DNA from: Torymus aiolomorphi
Taxonomy: Eukaryota; Arthropoda; Insecta; Hymenoptera; Torymidae
Assembly (NCBI GenBank): GCA_036365515.1
Contig: CM070873.1
Location: 264,072,075-264,136,074, forward strand
Direction of reading: 5' to 3'
DNA: 64,000 nucleotides
Shown: positions 11,001-22,000 of the stretch, one piece after another
Position numbering within the stretch: position 1 is the stretch's first letter
How the letters are laid out: each line of letters opens with the position of its first letter
Notes under the pieces: generated by a model
Told to the model about the DNA's origin: nothing
Database searches by the model: none
Seen by the model: only the letters and a program-made list of their open reading frames with translations
Position numbers and translations under genes: made by a program

Positions 11001-12929
11001 TCGCACGAGCTTCGCTCGTGCGAAAAACGTCACACGAAGTAAATCATCACCTTCCGCACCAGTGTCGAAATGTACTATTCTCGCATGGTTCTTGAACATA
11101 TAAAAGGAATTTGAAAAAATATCAACTTCGTTATATACCTCGTTCATCGCTAAATAACGCTGCACGAGTAACGATCGATCGATAGTCTAAATCATTGTTA
11201 ACAATCCTAGTGGAAATCGGCTTAGAAATTGTTGTTAAAGATCTTGGCGGTACATAAAAAAAACTTGAAAATTTTTAGGTATTTCTGCTCCCACAATGCT
11301 GGTATTCATCTTGTAAATGTTCCCATGGTAGGGCAACTTGATGACTACGTTAGTGCGAGCGAAAGTAATGATTCTTATCCTTTCATTCAACGGTAATATT
11401 CCTATACATGTGAGTTCAATGCATTATGTATTCTTTTTCAGCGAGCATTGATCTTTACCTTCCAAACCTTGTAAAACACTCGAGTGCACAATATCTTGTG
11501 AGCACGCGTACAAAATATACAGGTAGAGAGGAAGCCACACCGATTCTTGGTTTTGGATTACTACAAGACCCCTGTATTTTAATTTCTTTACTTCATACCG
11601 GTGTAGTTATCAATATTTCTATCGTTGACTTTTATTATATTCCTAAAATCGACACAACTGCTCCTGCCATCAGTCCTAGCAAAAAAGTTTGTAAATCCAT
11701 TTTACCTTAATTGTGCTTAAATATGCATATTTCTAAACTTCATCTGTTTTCAACGTTATTTGTTGAATAAATTTAGGTGGTCAAAGAAGCTTTTGATACC
11801 CACATCAGAAAATTGTTGAAAAGAGAAACTTCTCAGCCAATTACTATGATTGGCTTGCGACAAAACCTTACACCTCGTGAATATCTTGAGGTATTCTTTT
11901 TTTTTAATCCATAAATAGAGTAGAGTCTCCCAATGTGGACACTGTTATGAAGGAAAAGCTGTACCAAATTAAAGCTTTGGTATTATACATACCAAGTTAA
12001 AGATCATTGTATTAGGTAACTTTCGTCCATACAACAATATTAAAAGTATCAACTTTGAAGTTATCATCTCATTTAAAAAAATATAATATTGGGTGAGTGT
12101 CCACATTGGGAGCCTATCCCCTATATTAAAATATTTTAAGAACTCAGAACATTAGTTGTAAATAAAAATTTTTTAGCTATTGTATCGCGCAACAACCGTT
12201 TTCCGTAAACAACATTTTAACCAACACGATAAAGTTCGAGAAGAGTTTGGGAAAAGGGTACGAACTTTAAAAGCTTTGAAAAATCATCAACTAAAAGAAT
12301 TAGAGCATTTAAGCGAAATGAAAAAATACTTACACGAAAAAGCAGAAAATTTAGCCGAAAGATATGAAGACATAAAAGACAAACAGGAGGAACTTGCACG
12401 AAGGTATTTGTTTTCAAAGAAACGGCATTTGATAAGATAAAATATTTTTTTGTTAAAATTTAAAAATGCATATTCTCTGCTTTAAACATACAAATACAAA
12501 CATATAATTCATACATAGCAGGTTTTAAATTAATTGCATTTTACAGATCAGAGGAGGTTCTCAGATTAGTACATTTGAAGGAACCCAATATGAATCCGGT
12601 GGAACGAGCCGAAGGTGAAGAAATCAAGAAAATGTCTGAGAAAGTAAAAGAACTAAATGTTCGTTTAGAACAACTCAAAAAGAAGAAGACTGACAATCAA
12701 ACTTTATTAAATGAAAATGAAAAGTTTTCAGCAAAAACTGAAGTTGTTTTTAAACAATCACAAATTGATACCATCACATCAAATCTTACCCAGATGTACG
12801 TGTTTATTTAAATTAAATATTTTTCTTTCTTAAACGTTTTCATTAATATTAATGTTTATTTTTAGGGGAAAAGACATTGCTGAATTAATCATCCGTGCAA
12901 AAACATTGCAAGATCAAGTAGAAGTGTAA
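5057..12929 (+). CDS. Nup88: Nup88 nucleoporin (Drosophila mbo orthologue), 5'-partial
   Basis: Nup88 sits on the cytoplasmic face of the nuclear pore with Nup214 and anchors CRM1-dependent export. Inferred exons: 5057-5179, 5254-5425, 5507-5601, 5676-5862, 5961-6121, 11279-11364 (or 11392), 11442 (or 11446)-11686, 11777-11890, 12177-12403, 12547-12795, 12866-12929. The N-terminal half is beta-propeller-like (HLVVLTSDN, then LYECEIGDAP). The C-terminal exons encode a lysine/glutamate-rich coiled coil that ends in QDQVEV before TAA, the usual Nup88 architecture. Exon phases agree throughout if the sixth exon uses the donor after 11364 with the canonical CAG acceptor before 11442. The alternative donor at 11392 needs the less usual acceptor at 11445. 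The first ~100 or more residues are missing: exon 5057 opens in mid-protein and no start exon was found upstream. The intron 6122-11278 is 5.2 kb of mobile palindromes, whereas the other introns are about 70-650 bp. The gene is probably functional, but the missing 5' end leaves that unproven. Confidence 0.9.
6271..6366. repeat. Covarying-hairpin repeat, 3' half only (Nup88 intron)
   Basis: The spacer motif GTATACTATTTTTTT at about 6277 is followed by a hairpin. GCCTGGCGAGGCCGGAAA near 6292 pairs imperfectly with TTTCGGCTCGCTAGGC ending near 6365, around a loop containing GCCGGGAGC. The arrangement matches the second half of the copies at 46581, 57643 and 60547. The first hairpin is absent. 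Confidence 0.6.
6418..7500 (-). mobile_element. 3' end of a LINE, split by a TTAA element
   Basis: Read on the minus strand, a simple AAATA-type tail at 6418-6450 precedes a 3' UTR segment. The segment resembles the 3' ends of the LINE copies at 47870 and 59925 (shared AACCAG near the tail, then a CCTGCAGAG/CCTATAGAG-like stretch and AAAACTTAAAACTAA). The LINE sequence stops at 6559, resumes at about 7419 after the inserted palindrome, and is lost by about 7500. It is a severely 5'-truncated insertion without a coding frame. Confidence 0.65.
6564..7414. mobile_element. TTAA-flanked palindromic MITE (851 bp) inside LINE tail
   Basis: The ends are perfect inverted repeats (GGTGGTTCTCCTCGGACTCC at 6564 and its complement ending at 7414). 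TTAA flanks both sides (6560-6563, 7415-7418), the target preference of piggyBac-like transposases. Both arms continue as an almost complete palindrome with its turn near 6920-6960. The right arm carries a partial tandem duplication at about 7190-7290. There is no transposase. The ends do not show a typical piggyBac CCC start, so superfamily assignment is tentative. Confidence 0.85.
7545..7672. repeat. Covarying-hairpin repeat, 5' half with spacer
   Basis: One long stem: ACGGTACAAATGACGAAAG at 7545 pairs with CTTTCGTCTTGTGTACCGT ending at 7660, and CCACTGCGTGA pairs with TCACGCAGTGG. The loop contains the family core CGAGGCGAAGCCGAG. Right after the stem comes the family spacer GTATACTATTTTTC. 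The stem letters differ from every other copy although pairing is kept. Confidence 0.75.
7748..8016. repeat. Nested-hairpin repeat bounded by AGTACATT / TGTACTATT
   Basis: The ends are inverted: AATAGTACATTTCGA on the left and AATGTACTATT on the right. Inside are successive pairings: GGGTGGGGAA with TTCCCCACCC, CTTACGCACTAGT with ACTGGTGCGTAAG, and ACGGTATTTTATACCAC with GTGGTATAAAATACTGT. A loop carries CTCGCTTCGCTCGTGCG. The same end motif and loop recur at 10955-11079 and 33579-33909, which defines a second sub-family of the hairpin repeats. Confidence 0.65.
8171..10190. mobile_element. 2-kb imperfect palindrome (foldback-type element)
   Basis: The two arms are inverted copies of each other from GTTCGATGCCCG at about 8171 to CGGGCATCGAA at about 10190, with the turn near 9170. 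Each arm itself holds an internal repeat: an outer unit (8360-8590, matched at 9750-9970) and an inner diverged unit (8730-8900, matched at 9400-9620). Both contain a CTTAATTAGAAAAAA-like tract. The near-identical 61-residue frames on opposite strands at 8376-8561 and 9771-9956 are by-products of this palindrome, not genes. There is no transposase and no clear target duplication. Confidence 0.8.
10283..10420. repeat. Pair of short hairpins related to the covarying-hairpin family
   Basis: TTTATAGCACTG near 10283 pairs with CAGTGCTATAAA ending near 10364. Inside it CATAAATCTGC pairs loosely with a GCGGATTTATG-like arm. A second hairpin (ACACGTGTCATAA with TTATGGCACGACGTGT) follows. Its small size and the adjacent AATGTACGATAC suggest relation to the element at 7748. 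Confidence 0.5.
10443..10625. repeat. Inverted repeat with 45-bp arms
   Basis: AGACATTAGAGAGATAGACT near 10443 is complemented by AGTCTATCTCTCTTATGTCT ending near 10625. TGTAGGTT and GAGTGGCACC on the left arm are mirrored by GGGTGCCACTC and AACCTACA on the right. The loop includes a (TC)n tract. It is probably another small foldback element. Confidence 0.6.
10955..11079. repeat. Nested-hairpin repeat (Nup88 intron, near its 3' end)
   Basis: GTGCGGAAGTTGAT pairs with ATCATCACCTTCCGCAC. TTTACTTCGTGTGAC pairs with GTCACACGAAGTAAA. TTTCGCACGAGC pairs across the TTCGCTCGTGCGAAA turn. The right end is TCGAAATGTACTATT, shared with the copies at 7748 and 33579. The stem sequence differs from both while pairing is preserved. 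Confidence 0.7.
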
Positions 12930-12960
12930 TTAATGTATCTGTAGATTATGTTGTAAATGA

Positions 12961-12966
12961 AATAAA
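12961..12966 (+). terminator. Poly(A) signal of Nup88
   Basis: AATAAA lies 32 bases after the TAA stop of Nup88, the only canonical signal close to the stop. Confidence 0.7.
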
Positions 12967-13344
12967 TTTTTATGTTTTATAAAATTAAACAACTACGAAT
13001 TTTTTAAGAAAAAGAACAGTATAAGAAATATAACTAATTTTAATAATCCTCATTTTTATAGTCACGGCTATCGAAAAATTAAATACAATTTTAGGTCTTT
13101 TTTCTAATATTTTTATGGATTGCAAGTAGCTTTTGTATGGGCAAGCCCGTAAGAGTGGGGGAAGCGAGGAGAGTGAGAGGAGAGAGAGAGAGGAGAGAGC
13201 GAGGGCAACATTAGTATCTCGCTGACCTCGTGGCATGTAACACAGCCTCAATAAAACCACTAATTATTCCAGATCCATGGCTTATTCTTTTCACCACCTC
13301 TCCTAGTCGCCTTCGAGAGAGCCCGCGTCCTGGTGGTGTATGAC

Positions 13345-14107
13345 TAGTGAAGGCCGATACTACCCGATACTTGAAAAAGTATTTGATTCTTTTTCTAAAG
13401 TATCGATTATTTCACCGATACTTAAAAAATTCGATCCTTACTAGATCGATTCTTTTTTAGTCAAGTACCTATCGAGTAAAATATCGAGTCACGAGTTTGG
13501 TCAAGAGCCTGTCATCAACACGTTTTATGTTCTGTTGTTCCGTTCTCTGTGATATATTGTAGACACTAGATATGAAAAATACTAATACAGCATATTTTTA
13601 AAAAGAGTTTGAATTTAATTACATATCTTTTTTTCAGCTTTAGATTTGTTACACTGTTTTATTAATTTGGATCAGGTTTGACGGTAGAAAAATGTAAAAC
13701 AATGTAAATAAACAAATTAATCATTGGTACTTAAAAGAGTTTGTTACACTGTATTATTAATTTGGATCAGGTTTGACAATACAAAAATGTAAAACAATGT
13801 AAATAAACAAATTAATCATTGGTAGTTAAAAGTGTTTGTTACACTGTATTATTAATTTGGATCAGGTTTGACAATACAAAAATGTAAAACAATGTAAATA
13901 AACAAATTAATCATTGTTACTTAAAAGAGTTGATTTATTTATAGCAATAAACATAATTTAATAAATAATATAATAAAATTAAAATACGGTATCGATTCTT
14001 TAATCGATTCTCCAATTATTTAAAAAAAATATCGATTCTTAAGTATCGATACTTTTTGAGATTTGATTGTTGAACATCGATGTTTTTTTAAGAATCGGCC
14101 TTCCCTA
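13345..14107. mobile_element. hAT-like non-autonomous element (763 bp)
   Basis: The ends TAGTGAAGGCCGATAC and (opposite strand) TAGGGAAGGCCGATTCTT form terminal inverted repeats. They are flanked by an exact 8-bp target duplication TGTATGAC at 13337-13344 and 14108-14115. An 8-bp duplication with TAGNG-type ends is characteristic of hAT transposons. Subterminal regions on both sides hold repeated GTATCGAT / ATCGATTCTT motifs, as transposase-binding arrays often do. The middle holds three 95-bp tandem repeats. No coding sequence. Confidence 0.88.
13645..13929. repeat. Three tandem 95-bp repeats inside the hAT-like element
   Basis: Units begin TTTGTTACACTG at 13645, 13740 and 13835 and end near TTAATCATTG(G/T)TA. 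They differ by only a few substitutions, so the array expanded recently relative to the diverged termini. Confidence 0.85.
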
Positions 14108-14142
14108 TGTATGACCGCCTCATCTCCACACTTTCTATAGTT

Positions 14143-14437
14143 ACTAGCGTTAATCAGCGCTCTACGCGCGCCACTGTTTCGTCTTTTGTTTCTCTCCTTT
14201 CGAGATTCGAGACGGATTCGATTATTCGAGATTTCGAGATCGTTCGAGGGCAAAATAGATTATCTCGAATGCTCAATTTATATAAGGGACTAGCGTTAAT
14301 CAGCGCGCTACGCGCGCCACTGTTTTTCGTCTCTTGTTTCTCTCCTTTCGAGATTCGAGACGGATTCGATTATTCGAGATTTCGAGATCGTTCGAGGGCA
14401 AAATAGATTATCTCGAATGCTCAATTTATATAAGGGA
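14143..14437. repeat. Two tandem 147-bp repeats
   Basis: Two nearly identical units start CTAGCGTTAATCAGCG at 14143 and 14290. They contain CTACGCGCGCCACTGTTT and TCGAGATTCGAGACGG-like stretches, and each ends ATATAAGGGA. Within each unit TCGAGAT recurs several times. There is no coding signal, and neither unit carries transposon ends. Confidence 0.85.
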
Positions 14438-14465
14438 TATGCGACATCTTTCTGATATTGCATAA

Positions 14466-14843
14466 GGGGGTGCCATAGTCATACCGTTACCGACCGAGAA
14501 ATTCACACAGTTTCAAGCTGATTAAAAATAAAATACGTAAAATCACAAAAAAACAAGAGAACACTTCGCTGCGGTTTTGAACGTTCTATCACCTAGTCAA
14601 AGTTTGAAGTCGAAACATTAAGTGGTTTTTGCAAAAACTTTGAACAAAACAAAATTCGGTTTCGTTCAAAGTTTTTGCAAAAACAACTTGATATTTCGAC
14701 TCCAAACTTTTACTGGATGATAGAACGTTCAAAACCGCAGCGAAGTGTTCTCTTGATTTTTTGTGATTCGACGTATTTTATTTTTAATCAGCTTGAAAAT
14801 GTGTGAATTACTCGGTAGGTAATGGTAGGACTATGGAACCCCG
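14466..14843. mobile_element. Palindromic MITE (378 bp) flanked by ATAA
   Basis: The ends GGGGGTGCCATAGTC and GACTATGGAACCCCG form inverted repeats that continue inward as an almost full-length hairpin, with its turn near 14650. The 4-bp sequence ATAA flanks both sides (14462-14465, 14844-14847). It is the same family and the same length as the copy at 58514-58891, which is flanked by TTAA. Confidence 0.85.
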
Positions 14844-15215
14844 ATAAAGCTTGTAGCTTTATGAAAAATCTATATATTATCCTACTAAATTTTTTTTTTT
14901 TACATCAATGTCAATATTTAATGAATATTGTATTGAAAACAAATAAGTATTAGCTTTTTATTTTTCATCATATAAATGATATAATGAATGTAAAAATAAC
15001 TATCATTACCGACGGAAGATAGGAAAAAAATACTTACTCATCAACCGCTGTGCAGTTCTTTAAATTGTTGTTGGATGTCGCTCAGATCGCAGAAAATCAA
15101 TAGTGCCCGCGGGATTACAGTTTTGCGATAATATATCTACCGGAGTACCGGCTGCATTATGCACTATGCTTAAACGACATTTATAATTTTCTATTTTTTA
15201 AATTAAAAAAAAAAA

Positions 15216-17777
15216 ATGGAAGTTTTTGAATTAAAAGATTTAAGAGCTGTACCAGATATTATTCACGTTTACTCTGAAAAAGTTAAAACTGAATCGATAC
15301 CCCTTGTCGTTGACAATGGTACATAACCTTTACTTGTAAATTATATGTCATAATGAAATAATAATAAAAATATAAATCTATCTTTAGGTTCTTACAATTG
15401 CAGAGTTGGATGGGCTACTGAAAAGGAACCTCAATTGGTGTTCAAAAACTTAATTGCAAAACCTCGTAAAGAAAGAGGAAAGAAAGATGGAGAAATTCAA
15501 GTTGGGAATGATATTCCTAATATTGAAGCTATGAGATTTCAACTGAAAACTCAATTTGATCGAAATGTAGTAACTCACTTGGAAGCCCAAGAACAAATAT
15601 TTGATTATACATTTATGCACATGGGAATCAATACAGAAGGATGTGTCAATCATCCTATAATTTTAACTGAAACTTTTCTGAATCCAAATTATTCCAGAAA
15701 TTGTAAGTTTCATTAATTATTAAGACAATTTTTAGTATAATTATATGCTCTTTTAACATATATCTAAATAAAAAAATTTTTTATTTTTAGTAATGTCAGA
15801 ATTATTATTTGAATGTTATGATATTCCTTCTATTGCATACGGAGTTGATTGTCTTTTTTCGTATCAACACAATAATTGTCCTTCTGATGGTTTAATTGTG
15901 AATATAGGACATCATGCAACTCACATTATTCCTGTACTTGATGGTAAACCAGACATGGCAAATACAAAAAGAATAAATCTTGGTGGATTTCATATAACAT
16001 CATACATGCACAGAATGTTACAATTAAAATATCCTGCCCATGTAAATGCAATCACACCTAGTCGTGCAGAGGTAAATGAACTATAATAATTTAGTTAAGA
16101 CACGCATTAAACAATCATAAAATATTTTATTATTTAGGAGCTTATTCATGATCATACAATGATTGCTTTACAATATCGTGATGAAATCCTAAAGTGGGCA
16201 GAGCCAGAACATTACGACAATAATGTACTTCGAATACAGTTACCTTATGTAGCACCAGCCACCACACCAGGACTAAGTGCTGAGCAACAAAAAGAAAGAA
16301 AACGAGAGCTTGCACGAAGATTAATGGAGATCAATGCAAGGAAAAGAGAAGAAAGGGTATAAAAATATAAAATACTTTCATACATTCCTATATAGAAAAA
16401 CATTTAAGATCATTATAACTTGATATAAATATCCTTACTTCAAATGCCCAAAATTTTGTTTATTTGAAAATATTGTCACCTTGAAAACTTTCTTAACTTA
16501 TTTATCATTTCATTTCATAAATTTATTTTTTAAGCTGGCAGAAGATGAGGAACAATTAAATCAGCTTTTAGCTGTTCAAGATCTTTTAGAAGAAGGCGAA
16601 ACTGAAGAATTTGAACAAGCATTACAATCCTATTCACTTGCAAATGAAGCAGATTTAATGAAAATGATTAATAATTTACAAGCAAAAGTAGAACGAACAA
16701 GACAGAAAATAGTTGCAGCAAATTCACAAGAAGAAAATAGTACCATAGAGGATCAAAAACCTAAAATAAAATCAAATTTATTACAACCAAAAGATCAACA
16801 GGACTTTGATGAATGGATAACTGGTGTTCGGAAGAGAAGGTAACACAATACAATAGCAATTAATTATTTATTTCAATAACTTAAATTCCTATTTTAGGCA
16901 AGAACTTTTAGAGAAACGTATGGCAAAGAGGCAACGTCGTCAAGATATGGCAAAACGTAGAACTGCAGCTGCTCAAGAAAGAATGAGAATTATTAGTCAA
17001 CTTGCTAGAAAGGATAAAAGGGATGATGATTTTGGTATGAGAGATGAGGATTGGGACGTTTATAAAGTTATAAATCGTGTAAGTTACATGATAGTCAGCA
17101 TGATCGCATATAATATAAAAACTACAAATCCAATTTATAATATTTTTCAGGAAGGTGGAGATTCAGATTCAGAATTAGAACAAGAAAAACTTTTAGAACT
17201 CGAAGACGTTTTAAGGCATCACGATCCCGAATTTGAGGGAGCAAGTAGCTCTAATGTACAATTGATACCGGGAGAAACCCATCAACTTCATATTGGTGTG
17301 GAAAGATTGAGAGCACCGGAATTAATTTTTCAACCTTCTATGATAGGTCTAGTAGAAGCTGGAATAGCTGAAACAATTGAATACATATTAAAAAGATACA
17401 CTCCTGAACAGCAAAATCGTTTGGTTGGCAATATCTTCTTAACTGGAGGATCAGCTGCGTTCCCAGGACTAGTAGATAGACTGCAACGAGAGCTCCGAGA
17501 AATTAGGCCTTTTCAGTCCAAATTTCAAGTAAATAAAGCCAAAAATACCAGCCTAGATGCTTGGTATGGAGCAAGAGATTTTGGATTAAGTGGTAGTTTA
17601 CCAGAGTATTTAGTAACTCGGAAGGAATATGAGGAAAAGGGAGGAGAATATTTGAAGGTGCACTCTGCTAGTAACACTTACAATCCGTCCCCTGATCCGT
17701 TGCCCATGTTGCAAATACCTGCGCCAATTGAACAGCTAGCTGTGGAAGATATAACTATTGATGTGGAAATGGAGTAG
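15216..17777 (+). CDS. Arp5: Actin-related protein 5 (INO80 complex)
   Basis: Arp5 is an actin-fold subunit that, with Ies6, forms a module of the INO80 nucleosome remodeller in the nucleus, coupling ATP hydrolysis to nucleosome sliding. Exons: 15216-15318, 15388-15702, 15791-16071, 16138-16356, 16535-16839, 16898-17078, 17151-17777. They join in phase into 676 residues, close to the family's size. The N-terminus has the actin phosphate-1 motif ([13 protein letters not shown]). The [15 protein letters not shown] stretch matches the phosphate-2 region and [12 protein letters not shown] the adenosine loop, followed by [10 protein letters not shown] long charged coiled-coil insertion (about residues 310-460, rich in E, K and R) splits the actin fold, which is diagnostic for Arp5 rather than actin or Arp8. 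The ATG at 15216 is preceded by an A-rich leader and is the first in frame. No damage is seen. Confidence 0.95.
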
Positions 17778-17834
17778 GAGGGGACATGATATTTTTTGTA
17801 CATATAGCCATAAGTTTTTCAAAACTGTTTTTCT

Positions 17835-17840
17835 AATAAA
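17835..17840 (+). terminator. Poly(A) signal of Arp5
   Basis: AATAAA lies 58 bases after the Arp5 stop codon. Confidence 0.65.
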
Positions 17841-18855
17841 AACAAGATTTTGTTTATCTATGGATATCTACTTTATTACACAAGTGTTTCCGTTTGTTCA
17901 TGACGGTACGAACAAACTACATTGTAGTTTGCCTGCCGATTACAATATACATTTCCTTCTTTTGCGCTCAATAATCCAGAGACAGTTTTATGCGCCTATT
18001 GTTTTCCTTGCTTTGAATTCTCGGAGAATATTGATGTCCGCTTTTACAGACAGCATATTTATCTTTTTTGTTTCGTTTGTCAAGTGGTCTAAAAAAATGT
18101 GAAAGTGATCCCTCACGCTAGCGTCAAGTCTGACTACAGCGACCTCAGCATAGCTCACCGACTTAGGTCCACAGCTTAATCTAACATCACAATATAATAT
18201 ACTGAAAATATCATCGGGCCCTTCATCACTGACCCTGTACAATCTAACATCACCGATCCTTTGCAGTCTTCTACTCGTTGACAGAGGAACAGGCTGCGTT
18301 AAAGTAAAATGATATACGGCAAGGAGGAATCGAGCTCGCAGCGTCGACGCCACGCTTAAAAACGAGCACTTGGGACTTGCGACATTCCACCTTTCATCTC
18401 TCTTTTTTTCTCGGTAAAAATAGTATTGTTTGAACGGGCCGGGGCTCTGCGCTGCGAGCTCGATCCTGTGAAAAATAAATTTATTCCTCTCGCTCTCGCT
18501 CCTTTCTCACGCTCACTTTATGGCTCGTGTGGAACAATTCACTTCACAGAGTGCTTGCAGCAGCAGCAGCACGTTATCACTTCGCAGTATGTACGGAGGG
18601 GTTCACTCACTTAACACTCGGATAACTTTTCGGACTGTCTCATTTCGTTTGACGTTGAAAAAACAAATCATAAAACAATAATCTTTGCTTTCTCTACTAA
18701 TCGTACACGACTGCGGCACTAAAATTTAAAAGAGCATGCATGGTTAACTTGAGGAAAAGAAAAGAAAAAAAAGTTAATAAAAATCAGATAAAAGGTTTTA
18801 GACTAGTTACGAGACACAATATAAACTTTTACAGCACATTACTTATGAACAAAAC

Positions 18856-19018
<163 letters not shown>

Positions 19019-22000
19019 GACTTTTTTTTTTTTTTTCAAAATACGCTAGATAAAAAATACAAATATGAAAAAAAAAGTTAAAGAAAAAAAAAGATCCTTG
19101 AAAGACATAAAATTAGGAAACAAATTCTAAAAGACATATATAGCTCGCTTCAGCGCAGGAATCTTTTGAGCTACAGTGTCCCAGGGGTAGGAGGCAGCTA
19201 AAAAGAGTCGCCAATCTCTGCTCGACGCGTTTGACTTAATACAACGAATCTTACAATTTATAAATAATATTCTTTACAATTATCACAGTGTGAGGTCGCT
19301 GCAGACCAACCGTTCGCTAATTTACCATAAAAAGGTTTATTTTTGTCTCCCCGTTCACATTCTTTCCTCGTCTCACTAGACACGCTTGTTGTCTTTTGCT
19401 CTACGCTCGTGCTTTAATTTTCGTCGATATACAGAATTCTATATGCAATGCAATTGTCTTTCTTTGTCATTTATATTCCCCTTTCATATACCGTAAAATT
19501 GAGGTAGAATCCAATTTCAAGAGCAAGAACATCTTCCTTAGCCATTTTCATTTATTCTCTGCGTGTGAGTGAATGTACTAAAAGTGAGGGTCTACTTTCG
19601 CTAATTGATCAAGCGTACTCTAATTAAAGTATACATAGCATTAGTATATTTTCGCCATCATAATAATAATAGTCATAATTATAATAATTATTAAAATAAT
19701 CATTGTAATAATCTACATTCAATCATAATAGAATAAGAATCAATAGTAATCGTGACAAATAATTATTGTAACTCATAATTAGTATAACAGTGGTTAATGT
19801 TTTTTTTTCGTAATATATAATGGGGGTGTATTTATATATTTATATGTATTTATATTATATATATTTATATATATAATCCTTATGTGGGTGGGCAGAGGGT
19901 AAGTGACAGCTATGTACAGTACATACTTGCCTTAGTTGTACCATCGTTATATATATATGTATAATATGTACCTATGGTCTCGTATAGTGATAATTTACGA
20001 ATTATTGTTTACACATAAAATAGCCTATGTAACATGTATATATGTAGTAACTAGTCGTACGCAGTATTTTTTTTCTTCTTTACGTTACAGGATGTGTTTA
20101 GCCAGGATATGTCGGTGAAAACTATGTACGTGTTCCTGTCAAGCTTTGATCGCATTTTATTTTTTTATTACTATTATTAATTTCTTTTTAATTCCGCATC
20201 TCTCTTTCTTAATTTTAATATAATTGCAACTGCTATTACAAAAGTGTTTTTTTTTCTTATATATTTTCGGTGTCTTCTCATCTGTGACTTGCGTGAGAGC
20301 GATCGGCACTCGCATATCATCCGTCGTTCCTTTGTCTTTTTTTTCATATATATTTATTATTTTGTTCTGTTTTTTTTTTCTTAATCTTCCTAGTACCTCC
20401 TATGAAAAACTTGTCTACAAAAATTCTATTATACGCAGGCCTCTAAGACTTACGGTAGCACGGTAAAACCTCTATAAAAATAAGAACTATCTACTGCTAC
20501 TATACGTAGGCGAGAGTGGAGAAATCACGGAGGCAGTCGTGTCGTTTCGCGGCTTTTCTGCTTTCCTTTACTTCTGTTTGGTTATTTTTTCGTTTTAAAG
20601 CTACTCGTTATACCTTTCGTATTTTTAGACCGTCGGCTGAATCGAATCGCGGATGTTTATGGCGTCGCGGAGAAACCCGTAACTCGCCCGGAGCTGAGAA
20701 ATTAACAGGCGCGCTGAGGATGAAAACTTTTCGAAATTCTCTTCTCCTCTACCTCGGATTTTCCAAATCCTTGAAGAAAGAGTAAACTGCGAGCTACTTA
20801 TTTCAGAAATAGCATTGGATTAATTTATAATTGTTCAACTGTCAAGCAGCAAAATGGATCATCTTCCATCGCATATAGTTTACATTATTCATTTCACGCA
20901 ACATTTAAAAAAAATAGAACTCCTTGAAGGATCATTTGATTAACGCAAAATTTCTTCACAATAAAGTTCATGCTATTTCTCAAATAAGGCGTCGGGAGAA
21001 ATGGTGAGGTATAGCTGGAAAAGAAAAACTGAAGACGAATGCTAGAATGAAAGATTGATGAGTGATGAGCGAGGTGCTGCTAATCAGTTTAAGGCACTAA
21101 GTACCAAGGCGTAATGCCTATTTTTCTAATCGAACGATGTGCAATGGAGGTATCGGGACAGTATGAGAAAAGGTCGCGCGGGTGATATTCGAGATTTGAG
21201 ACGATCCGAGCCATGCGGAGATCCCTAGTTTTTTGCGCTTGCTTATTCAGCGCTGCGAGCGAGTAAACTGCAGCAATGTTATCGATATATTTATTGTAAC
21301 AGCAGCAGACGTTGCATAATGATCCGAGAGGAGTGTAGCTTTGCCATTTGTCGCGTAGTTCGTGACTTTGCGCCTTTTGCTATATACGCGTCTTGTACAA
21401 AGTAGATTTTAACGCGACTTCGCGATCAAAAGCAGTTTGATGTTCGGCTGTGTGACAATGGAGTTAGTTGGTGGGTTAAATGCTACTTTTCGAAGAAATC
21501 AAGCGGTTATTTTTTTGTTTCATTTTCGCGCATTTTTATTCCTCTCGGCGTAACGGCAAATTATTTGTACAGCGAAAAAATATCGATTTTTTCGCCTCTG
21601 TGTCGACTCCTTCCTAATCAAAGTGACTTCTAAATTTCTATGTACAATTTTACAGAGTCATTCTCAACGTGTCTAGAGTCGACTTTGTGCTTGGACTCCA
21701 ACGCCTTGCTCCGAGAGGAATAAATTGCAATAAACAGCGCTCTAACGAGAGAATTTCAAAGAACATTGCGTTCGATAACAAGGAGTCGAACGCTTTTTAA
21801 GATTACGACTCGATTATTATCGATTAATCCGGCAGTGCTCATCAGTTGTCATTCGCAATGCTAATTTGATTGACGGGATAAAAAAATTAGCAGAATCGCG
21901 GTTGAATGAGGGGCAAAGGCAAACAAAGCGATAGAGTGAAAAAGCTGCTCCATCGAGGCAGATAGTGGAAGATTACCCCGAAAAAGCATCTTGGAGCTGC

